This document shows positions 53,887 to 60,272 of a stretch of DNA of 64,000 nucleotides, one piece after another; the first letter of the stretch is position 1; every line of letters begins with the position of its first letter. The DNA is taken from the NCBI RefSeq assembly GCF_002441855.2, contig NZ_CP029487.1:186001-250000 (forward strand). Direction: 5' to 3'. The translations under genes were made by a program, and so were the position numbers. This stretch comes from Eubacterium maltosivorans. GTDB lineage: Bacteria > Bacillota > Clostridia > Eubacteriales > Eubacteriaceae. The notes below the pieces were generated by a model. That model was not told the origin of the DNA, made no database searches, and was given only the letters and a program-made list of their open reading frames with translations.

Positions 53887-53920
53887 ATCGTAAAAATAAT
53901 TTTAATATCAGAAAAGGCTA

Positions 53921-53949
53921 TTGACATCGATTTATAAACATGCTATTAT
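53921..53949 (+). promoter_or_regulatory. Sigma-A promoter of the glpP-led operon
   Basis: Perfect TTGACA at 53921-53926, exactly 17 bases, TATTAT at 53944-53949. It precedes a leader of about 115 bases. Confidence 0.85.
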
Positions 53950-53984
53950 TGAATAAATTAATACGTATTGGTTTGAGATTGTAG

Positions 53985-54040
53985 AAACCGCAATAAATAA
54001 ATGGGAGTGCTCTCCTGTTTGTTTATCGCGGTTTTTTTCT
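53985..54040 (+). promoter_or_regulatory. Leader terminator/antiterminator in front of glpP
   Basis: AAACCGC (53985-53991) pairs with GCGGTTT (54028-54034); the stem extends inward as ATAAAT/GTTTAT past one mismatch. An inner GGAG-TGCT-CTCC hairpin sits in the loop, and the stem is followed by a T-run. It lies within the transcribed leader, where a terminator would block the operon unless bypassed. GlpP is known to antiterminate such leaders of glycerol genes with glycerol-3-phosphate, so autocontrol is likely (inference). Confidence 0.75.
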
Positions 54041-54070
54041 ATCTTAAATCATTGGAAAGAGGCCACTCCA

Positions 54071-54640
54071 ATGATCACTAAGGAACAAATGAAGACTTTT
54101 AAAGCATACCCGGTTATTGCCGCTGTGCGGACGCCAGAGAATTTCAGGCAGGCCCTCGAGTCAAAAGTGCGGGTGCTGTTTATGGTAGGAGGCGATTATT
54201 TTAAAGCAGAAAAGCTGATTAAGGAATTTAAAGAACGAAATGGACTGGTATTCCTGCACATGGACCTGATTGAAGGCATTGGACGGGACATCGGCGGCAT
54301 TCGATACGCGGTGGAGCACACCGGAATTGATGGCGTCATCTCGACCAAAAGCCATATTCTGAAGCTGGCGGCTAAGGAAAATCTGATCACCGTGCACCGG
54401 ATTTTCCTCATGGACAACCAGGCGCTGGAAAGCGGCATTAACCTGTTTAAGGCGTCGAAGCCGGATATTATCGAGCTGACGCCAGGGCTGATCCCGCGGA
54501 TCGTGCGCAAGGTAAGCAATGAATTTGATCAGCCTGTGATCACAAGCGGGCTGGTTTCAAAGCCGAGCGACGTTAAAACAATGATACAGGCAGGCGCCAT
54601 GAACATTGTGTGCAGCTGCGAGGCGCTTTGGAATTTGTAA
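54071..54640 (+). CDS. glpP: Glycerol-3-phosphate responsive antiterminator GlpP
   Basis: 189 residues, GlpP family (RNA-binding TIM-barrel-like). Marks: YPVIAAVRTPENFRQAL, FLHMDLIEGIGRDIGGIRYA, DGVISTKSHILKLAAKENL, LTVHRIFLMDNQAL-like ITVHRIFLMDNQALESG and IELTPGLIPRIVRKV. GlpP binds G3P and leader mRNA to prevent termination. It is the first gene after the leader terminator and is followed 15 bases later by the methyltransferase gene, which places that gene and its partners in a glycerol-phosphate-sensing operon. Confidence 0.95.
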   Translation: MITKEQMKTFKAYPVIAAVRTPENFRQALESKVRVLFMVGGDYFKAEKLIKEFKERNGLVFLHMDLIEGIGRDIGGIRYAVEHTGIDGVISTKSHILKLAAKENLITVHRIFLMDNQALESGINLFKASKPDIIELTPGLIPRIVRKVSNEFDQPVITSGLVSKPSDVKTMIQAGAMNIVCSCEALWNL

Positions 54641-54655
54641 AAAGGAGAGACAAGA

Positions 54656-55804
54656 ATGAATTCGAGAGAACGTGTGATGGCAGCGGCCAGCCACCAGGAG
54701 CCCGACCGGGTGCCGGTGGATATGGTCCTGACCATTGATGTATACAGAGATATGAAAAGACTGCTGAAGATGGACCATCTTCCAGACACACCCAGAATGG
54801 GCCACTGGACCGATGTCCAGATGCCGCTGGAGATGATCCAGGCGCTGGATCTGGACATGTACTACATTTCGCCAAGATCGGCCAAATCAGCCCATTCCAG
54901 ACAATTTGAGGATGGCAGCTTTACCGATGAATGGGGCTGTTATTGGAAAAAGACCATGATCGACGGCGGACATTTTTACTTTGAGCTGCAGAACCCGCCT
55001 CTGGCCGACGCCACTATCGAGGATCTGGAAAGCTACGACTGGCCCGACCCCACCGATCCGGCGCGCTACCAGGGCCTGCGCGAGGAGATGCAGATGGTCC
55101 GGGACAAAAGCGACCTGGCGATTCTGGCAAAATTTGCCGGCGCTGTCTTCGAGGTGGCCACCTATATGCGCGGTCACGAGCGCTGGTACCGTGACCTCAT
55201 CAACAATCAGGAATTTGCCCACGCGCTGCTGGATAAAGTCTGTCAGATACAGAAGGAAATCGACCGTGTCTGCATCGACGCGGTGGGTGAATACGTGGAT
55301 ATTCTGCGCCTGAGCGGCGAAGATCTGGGCACACAGGACAGCCCGCTCATTTCACCAAGAACCTTCCGGAAGGTGGTAAAACCCCATCTCGAGGAGCTCT
55401 GGGTGAGCGCGAAGACAGAGCTGCGGAAGAAGAATCCCAACGGCAAGGTCATGCTTCACAGCTGCGGCTCGATCCGCCCCTTTATCCCGGATCTCATCGA
55501 CTGTGGCATCGACATTCTGGACCCGGTACAGCCGGGCGCCAACCACATGAACCGTTACGAGCTGAAACAGGAATTCGGTGATAAAATCGTCTTTCACGGC
55601 AACATCGATATTCAGAAAGTACTGCCCTTTGGCACAAAGGACGAGATCACCCAGGAAGTGCGCGACGCCATTAAGGCACTGGCGCCAGGCGGCGGCTTTC
55701 TGCTGTCACCGGCCCACAATGTTCAGAGCGATGTGAGCGCGGAAAATCTGGTGCATATGATCGAATGTGCCCACGAATTCGGCGTTTATCCCATTCAATT
55801 GTAA
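54656..55804 (+). CDS. Uroporphyrinogen decarboxylase family methyltransferase
   Basis: 382 residues, UroD-like TIM barrel. N-terminus MNSRERVMAAASHQEPDRVP is typical of the corrinoid-linked branch. A metal site is suggested by H268 and C270 in MLHSCGSI and H354 in LSPAHNVQSDVSAENL. In MtaA/MtbA-type enzymes HxC plus a later Cys bind zinc; here a histidine stands in the later position, as in many uncharacterised members. The family includes methylcobamide:thiol methyltransferases and O-demethylase methyltransferase I proteins. With the corrinoid protein at 57402-58034 it should form a methyl-transfer pair. The methyl donor is unknown. AAGGAGAGAC precedes ATG 54656. Confidence 0.88.
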   Translation: MNSRERVMAAASHQEPDRVPVDMVLTIDVYRDMKRLLKMDHLPDTPRMGHWTDVQMPLEMIQALDLDMYYISPRSAKSAHSRQFEDGSFTDEWGCYWKKTMIDGGHFYFELQNPPLADATIEDLESYDWPDPTDPARYQGLREEMQMVRDKSDLAILAKFAGAVFEVATYMRGHERWYRDLINNQEFAHALLDKVCQIQKEIDRVCIDAVGEYVDILRLSGEDLGTQDSPLISPRTFRKVVKPHLEELWVSAKTELRKKNPNGKVMLHSCGSIRPFIPDLIDCGIDILDPVQPGANHMNRYELKQEFGDKIVFHGNIDIQKVLPFGTKDEITQEVRDAIKALAPGGGFLLSPAHNVQSDVSAENLVHMIECAHEFGVYPIQL

Positions 55805-55837
55805 GCGAATAAAAAATAATTTTTGGAGAGAGTAGAG

Positions 55838-57382
55838 ATGAAAAATTATATTAGTGGAATCGATATCGGAACAACCGGCGTAAAAGTGATTATTTTTGAC
55901 ATGGAGGGCGCCACTGTCAGCAGCGCTTACCGTGAGTATCCCTGTACCTTTCCGCAGTCGGGATGGGTAGAACAGGACGGGGAAATGACCTGGCAACAGA
56001 CTTGCGAGGCCACCCGGGAAGCCATCGCCAAGGCAGGCATTGATCCTGCGGAAATCCGCGCCATCGGCCTTTCCACCCAGCGCTGTACCTTTACCCCGGT
56101 GGATGAAGCCGGCATGCCTCTGCGGTCTGCCATCTCCTGGCAGGACAGCCGTTCCTTTGAGGAATGTGAAGAGATCAGCAGCCTGGTGGGCGCGGAGCGT
56201 TATTATGAGATCACCGGCCTGCCGGTAGGCACGACCTGGTCAGTCAGCAAGATCATGTGGATCAGGAAACACCAGCCGGAGATTTATGCGAAAACTTATA
56301 AGTTTGCCATGGATCAGGAGCGTATTTTAAACAAGCTCGGCGCAGAGGGTTACTTTGAGGACTGGTCCAATGGGTCCCTGCAGGGGCTGATGGACATCAA
56401 AGCCTTTGAGTGGAGCGATGAGCTGATCGAGGCTCTGGAGCTTGACAAATCCAAGCTGCCGACCCTGGTGCCGTCGGGCAAGGTCGTTGGAAAAATATCA
56501 AAAGAGAGCAGTGTGCTCACAGGTTTTGCCGAGGGAACGCTTCTGGTTTCAGGCGGCGGCGACCAGCAGTGTGCCGGTATTGGCGCAGGTGCGGTGAAAA
56601 AAGGTACCATTGAGGTAACCATTGGCACCGCAGGTGTCACCCTTGCTTATATGGACGAGCCCATCTACGACGGCAGCATGCGCCTGCCGTGCTCAGCCCA
56701 TACGGTTGCGGGCAAGTGGGAAACAGAAGGCCTGCAGAACGCGGCCGGAAGCTCCCTGAAATGGTACCGGAACGAATTTGCCGTACCAGAGATAGAAAAA
56801 GCAAAAGCTCTGGGAGTTGACCCTTACGATCTGATCAATGAACAGGTAGAGGGGATACGCCCCGGCAGCGACGGGCTGATCTGTATCCCGTACTTTGCCA
56901 GCTCGGCAGCGCCGAACTGGGACCCCTTTGCCCGCGGAACCTTTATCGGCCTGACCCTGGGCCACAGCCGGCAGGCCATGGCGCGGGCCATTATGGAAGG
57001 CGTTACCTACGAAACTCGCGAGATCATCGACCAAATGATTACAAACGGTGTCGAGGTTGATGAGATTGTGCTGAGCGGCGGCGCCGCAAAATCCGACGTC
57101 TGGAACCATATCCAGGCAGACATTTACGGCAAGTCCTGCAGTATTCTGGCCGTAGAAGAAGCCACAGCGCTGGGCGCAGCAATTCTGGCGGCCGTGGGAG
57201 CAGAGCTCTACGCAAACGTGCGTGAAGCCGTTGCCCATATGGTGAAGATTGTGGCGGTTTGTGAGCCCGATATGCAGCGGCACGCGCTGTATAATGAATA
57301 TTTTGAAATATACAAGGATGCCTACCAGGCGCTGAGAAAGGCAGACGTCTACGAACGCCTGGTGAAACTGGCATTAAAATGA
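55838..57382 (+). CDS. FGGY-family carbohydrate kinase (xylulokinase-like)
   Basis: 514 residues. ATP-binding DIGTTGVKVIIFDMEG, substrate-side IGLSTQRCTFTPVDEAGMPL and AISWQDSRS, catalytic-base region VSGGGDQQCAGIGAGAV, phosphate loops EVTIGTAGVTLAY, and LSGGAAKSDVWNHIQADIYG. The Gln-Arg pair is followed by Cys where glycerol kinase has Glu. It sits between the methyltransferase and corrinoid genes (20 bases to the latter), so its product probably feeds or follows the methyl-transfer step. GGAGAGAG precedes ATG 55838. Confidence 0.88.
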   Translation: MKNYISGIDIGTTGVKVIIFDMEGATVSSAYREYPCTFPQSGWVEQDGEMTWQQTCEATREAIAKAGIDPAEIRAIGLSTQRCTFTPVDEAGMPLRSAISWQDSRSFEECEEISSLVGAERYYEITGLPVGTTWSVSKIMWIRKHQPEIYAKTYKFAMDQERILNKLGAEGYFEDWSNGSLQGLMDIKAFEWSDELIEALELDKSKLPTLVPSGKVVGKISKESSVLTGFAEGTLLVSGGGDQQCAGIGAGAVKKGTIEVTIGTAGVTLAYMDEPIYDGSMRLPCSAHTVAGKWETEGLQNAAGSSLKWYRNEFAVPEIEKAKALGVDPYDLINEQVEGIRPGSDGLICIPYFASSAAPNWDPFARGTFIGLTLGHSRQAMARAIMEGVTYETREIIDQMITNGVEVDEIVLSGGAAKSDVWNHIQADIYGKSCSILAVEEATALGAAILAAVGAELYANVREAVAHMVKIVAVCEPDMQRHALYNEYFEIYKDAYQALRKADVYERLVKLALK

Positions 57383-57401
57383 GAAAACAGAGGAGACAAG
57401 A

Positions 57402-58034
57402 ATGAATATATTGGATCAGATTAAGAATGCAGTTTATGAAGGTTTAGAGGACGATACGCCGTCCCTGGTGCAGACTGCAGTGGACGAGGGAGCCAGTCCA
57501 CAGGCTGTTCTGGATACCATGATGGCAGCCATGGAGATGGTGGGAGAGGAGTTTAAAAACGAAGAGATATACATACCGGAGGTGCTGTGCTCGTGCTACG
57601 CCATGCAGAATGGGTCAGAGGTGCTGAAGCCGCTGCTCACTGAAAACCAGCAGACAGCCGCCGGAACCATTGTGCTGGGAAGTGTAAAGGGAGATATGCA
57701 CGATATTGGTAAAAACCTGGTAAAAATGATGTTTGAGGGCCGCGGCTTTAAGGTAGTGGATATTGGCATCGACGTGCCTGAGGAGCGCTTTGTGGAGGCC
57801 GCTGTACAGGAAAGAGCGGACATCGTGGCCTGTTCTGCGCTGTTGACCACCACCATGCCCGAAATTCCTAAAATCGTTAAGGCTTTTGAGGATGCGGGCG
57901 TTCGGGAGCAGTTTAAGATTATGATTGGCGGAGCGCCCATTACGCAGGATTTCTGCGATAAAACAGGCTGTGACGCCTTTGCCAAGGACGCGGGAAGCGC
58001 CGCCGAGACAGCCGTACAGATCTGTAGTCATTAA
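57402..58034 (+). CDS. Methyltransferase corrinoid protein (MtbC/MttC/MtgC-like)
   Basis: 210 residues. A four-helix cap (about 1-85) with MVGEEFKNEEIYIPEVLCSC is followed by a Rossmann cobalamin domain. D98-M-H100-D-I-G103 in KGDMHDIGKNLVKMM is the DxHxxG motif whose histidine ligates cobalt; CSALLTTTMPEI and IGGAPITQDFCDKTG complete the site. It shuttles methyl groups in methanol, methylamine, betaine or methoxy-compound metabolism of acetogens. No RamA-type reactivase or MttB/MtaB protein is in the window. GGAGACAAGA precedes ATG 57402. Confidence 0.94.
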   Translation: MNILDQIKNAVYEGLEDDTPSLVQTAVDEGASPQAVLDTMMAAMEMVGEEFKNEEIYIPEVLCSCYAMQNGSEVLKPLLTENQQTAAGTIVLGSVKGDMHDIGKNLVKMMFEGRGFKVVDIGIDVPEERFVEAAVQERADIVACSALLTTTMPEIPKIVKAFEDAGVREQFKIMIGGAPITQDFCDKTGCDAFAKDAGSAAETAVQICSH

Positions 58035-58044
58035 CAGAATTTAA

Positions 58045-58067
58045 GCACACTGTGGAGACCAGTGTGC
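58045..58067 (+). other. Hairpin GCACACTG-TGGAGAC-CAGTGTGC, upstream twin of the terminator
   Basis: A perfect 8-bp stem 11 bases after the corrinoid gene stop. It is nearly identical to the terminator hairpin at 58333-58356 but has no T-run. The two copies flank repeat copy E. Confidence 0.85.
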
Positions 58068-58121
58068 GGATACGGTTGGCAAAGTCGTTCATGAGCTGCA
58101 AAGAGAAGCATGAAGCTTTGA

Positions 58122-58275
58122 GAGTTGAAAATTGAAGGTGGAAAGTGGAAGGTTATGGAACGTTTTCGCTTTGGCTCAAGCGATTTAAACAGCGGCCTTT
58201 GGCCGCATTCAATCAAATCGGCCAAAGGCTGATTTGAACCTGAACTTTCAACCTTCAACTATCCACTTTCAACTT
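58122..58275. repeat. Heptad-arm hairpin element, copy E
   Basis: Left arm GTTGAAA ATTGAAG GTGGAAA GTGGAAG GTTATGG; core with GGCTCAAGCGATTTAAAC, AGCGGCC-TTT-GGCCGC and AATCGGCCAAAGGCTGATTT; right arm reading backwards as GTTGAAA GTGGATA GTTGAAG GTTGAAA. It lies between two copies of the GCACxCTG hairpin in the 531-base gap before glpK; the rest of that gap holds the terminator, promoter and palindrome listed below. Confidence 0.9.
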
Positions 58276-58332
58276 AAAAAGCCTCTTTATTAACGTTTTG
58301 TCTCCTAATATTAAAGTTTGACTATACTCTGA

Positions 58333-58362
58333 GCACGCTGTTGGAGACCAGTGTGCTTTTTT
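58333..58362 (+). terminator. Rho-independent terminator of the corrinoid operon
   Basis: GCACGCTG-TTGGAGAC-CAGTGTGC (one G-T) followed by TTTTTT. It closes glpP-methyltransferase-kinase-corrinoid. Confidence 0.88.
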
Positions 58363-58393
58363 AATTGTAAAATTTGCAAAATTTAAAAATAAG

Positions 58394-58422
58394 TTGACAA
58401 ACAACCAAAAAGCATATAATAT
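58394..58422 (+). promoter_or_regulatory. Sigma-A promoter of glpK
   Basis: Perfect TTGACA at 58394-58399, 17-base spacer, TAATAT at 58417-58422. The leader to glpK is about 135 bases. Confidence 0.82.
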
Positions 58423-58460
58423 TAACATAAAGTCAATACAAAATACATAAAAAGTGAATA

Positions 58461-58475
58461 TGTAAAGCATTTACA
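58461..58475. promoter_or_regulatory. Candidate operator TGTAAA-GCA-TTTACA
   Basis: A perfect 6+6 palindrome in the glpK leader, about 40 bases after the -10. A repressor such as the DeoR-type protein at 53119-53886 could bind; this is position-based inference only. Confidence 0.5.
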
Positions 58476-58565
58476 AGCGAAAGAGGAAAGGAGGTTTCTG
58501 ACACCGTAGCTGAGCATAAGGAAGACAACTGAATAATCATTTTTTGAGGAGTAAAGGAGTAAAAA

Positions 58566-60059
58566 ATGAAAAACTATGTTTTAGTCATTGACGAAGGAAC
58601 AACTGGTACCAGAGCGCTGATTTTTGACAGGGAATTTAATATTGTGTCCCAGTGCTATGAAGAATTCACACAATACACACCGAGCGAAGACAAGGTTGAA
58701 CACGACGCCATGGAAATTTACGACAAGAGTGTTCGGATGTGTAAGGAAGCCATGCTGTCAGGCGGCGTGGCGCCAGAAGAGATCGCCGCCATCGGCATTA
58801 CCAACCAGCGGGCCACATGCCTGGTATGGGATAAAAACACCGGCGTGCCGTTATACAACGCCATTGTCTGGCAGGATAACCGCACCGCGGCCCTGTGTCA
58901 GGAAATCAACGACAGTGAATGGGGAGAAAAAGCCCGCAAAGCCACAGGCTGGACAGTAGCGCCGGTTTATTCCTCTCTCATGCTGCACTGGTATCTTGAA
59001 AATGTACCGGAGATCAAAGAAAAGATCGAATCCGGCGAAGCGCTTTTCGGCACCATTGACACCTGGCTGATCTGGAAGCTGACCGGCGGAAAAAGCCATG
59101 TGGTCAGCTATTCCAACGCATCTGTTATGGGGAGCCTGGATCTCCAGACAGGTAAGTGGTACACCGAATTTTTAGACTATCTGGGCATCTCAACCGACAT
59201 TTATCCAGAGATCGTTAACGACTCCGGCAATTACGGTGCCACAGATCCAGATATTTTCGGAGCCGGGATTCCCATCTGCGGTGCCATTGCTGACCAGCAT
59301 GCCGCGCTTTACGCCCAGGGCTGCCGTTCCAAGGGGACCTGCAAGATCACCAACGGTACAGGCTCATTCTTAGACATCAACATCGGCGGCGAATGTGTCG
59401 TCTCAGACCAGGGCTTAAACACAGTTATCGCCTGGAAGATCGGGGATGAGGTGAGCTATGCGCTGGAAGGCTTTGAAGCCGTCACAGGCTCAGCGGTCCA
59501 GTGGCTGCGCGACGGCCTTCAGGTCATCGGCAAATCCAGTGAATCTGAGCCTCTGGCGCGGTCCGTTGAGGACTCTAACGGGGTTTACTTTGTTCCCGCA
59601 CTGGCAGGCCTCAGCGCACCCTATCACGATCCCTACGCCAGAGGCACCATTTTTGGCATCAGCCGCGGAACCACCAAGGCCCATATTGTACGGGCCACAC
59701 TGGAGGGGGTCGCTTACCGCCTAAAGGATATTCTGGACGTTGTCGAAAAAGAATCCGGCGTAAAGATGACCGATATCCGTATTGACGGCGGCGCCTCCAT
59801 GAACGATTTGCTGGCACAGCTCATGGCAGATATGCTTGACGCCCGTGTCGACCGTCCTCTATCCGTCGAAGCCACCAGTCTGGGCGCAGCCGAAATGGCC
59901 GGCCTGGCAGCAGGCCTCTGGACCGAAGCCGATTTCGACAAGTCTCTTGAAATCGACAAATCCTTTGAGCCGGCCATCACATCGGAAAAACGCGAAGAGC
60001 TGTACGCAGGCTGGCGTGAAGCCATCGAGCGCTCCATCGGCTGGCGCAAGCAGGCATAG
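58566..60059 (+). CDS. glpK: Glycerol kinase-like FGGY kinase
   Basis: 497 residues. The GlpK framework is clear: VIDEGTTGTRALIFD, AIGITNQRATCLVWDKNTGV, YNAIVWQDNRTA, GTIDTWLIWKLTGGK, GAIADQHAALYAQG and KITNGTGSFLDINIGG. It differs at sites that define E. coli GlpK: the QRE that holds glycerol (Arg83-Glu84) reads QRA, the phosphate loop DQGTTSS reads DEGTTGT, and TYGTG reads TNGTG. The tyrosine and the catalytic aspartate are retained. It may therefore act on glycerol poorly or on a related polyol. GAGGAGTAAAGGAG precedes ATG 58566. It starts a second operon that includes the GlpA-like gene. Confidence 0.88.
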   Translation: MKNYVLVIDEGTTGTRALIFDREFNIVSQCYEEFTQYTPSEDKVEHDAMEIYDKSVRMCKEAMLSGGVAPEEIAAIGITNQRATCLVWDKNTGVPLYNAIVWQDNRTAALCQEINDSEWGEKARKATGWTVAPVYSSLMLHWYLENVPEIKEKIESGEALFGTIDTWLIWKLTGGKSHVVSYSNASVMGSLDLQTGKWYTEFLDYLGISTDIYPEIVNDSGNYGATDPDIFGAGIPICGAIADQHAALYAQGCRSKGTCKITNGTGSFLDINIGGECVVSDQGLNTVIAWKIGDEVSYALEGFEAVTGSAVQWLRDGLQVIGKSSESEPLARSVEDSNGVYFVPALAGLSAPYHDPYARGTIFGISRGTTKAHIVRATLEGVAYRLKDILDVVEKESGVKMTDIRIDGGASMNDLLAQLMADMLDARVDRPLSVEATSLGAAEMAGLAAGLWTEADFDKSLEIDKSFEPAITSEKREELYAGWREAIERSIGWRKQA

Positions 60060-60104
60060 GGACGAGTAAAGGAATAAGCAAAAGAGGTAGAGGTGAAGGG
60101 GAAA

Positions 60105-60210
60105 AGGTGGACTGTTTAAGTTTTAGTGGATAATGGTTAGTTGACAGTGGATAGTTACGGAACGCTAACTATCCACTATCCATGATCAACTGTCAACTCA
60201 AAAGTTCACC
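60105..60210. repeat. Heptad-arm hairpin element, copy F (coreless)
   Basis: Arm AGTGGAT AATGGTT AGTTGAC AGTGGAT AGTTA, only CGGAACG in the middle, then CTAACTATCCACTATCC and AACTGTCAACT as the other arm. Outer ends GGTGGACT / AGTTCACC also pair. It lies 45 bases after the glpK stop and has lost the GCGGCC core. Confidence 0.88.
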
Positions 60211-60272
60211 ATTCAGTCAATTTTGCCGATACCTTGGAATAATGATTTTAAGAGATGAAAGGAGAGACAATC

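Noticed and set aside
58484-58520. Leader peptide after the strong AAAGGAGG in the glpK leader
   Set aside because: No ATG, GTG or TTG follows at a usable distance.
58423-58565. Second GlpP-type leader terminator before glpK
   Set aside because: The leader has a short palindrome but no stem followed by a T-run like the one at 53985-54040.
36481-60210. CRISPR array as explanation for the dispersed repeats
   Set aside because: The copies are kilobases apart, lack regular spacers, and are themselves palindromes with changing arm sequence.
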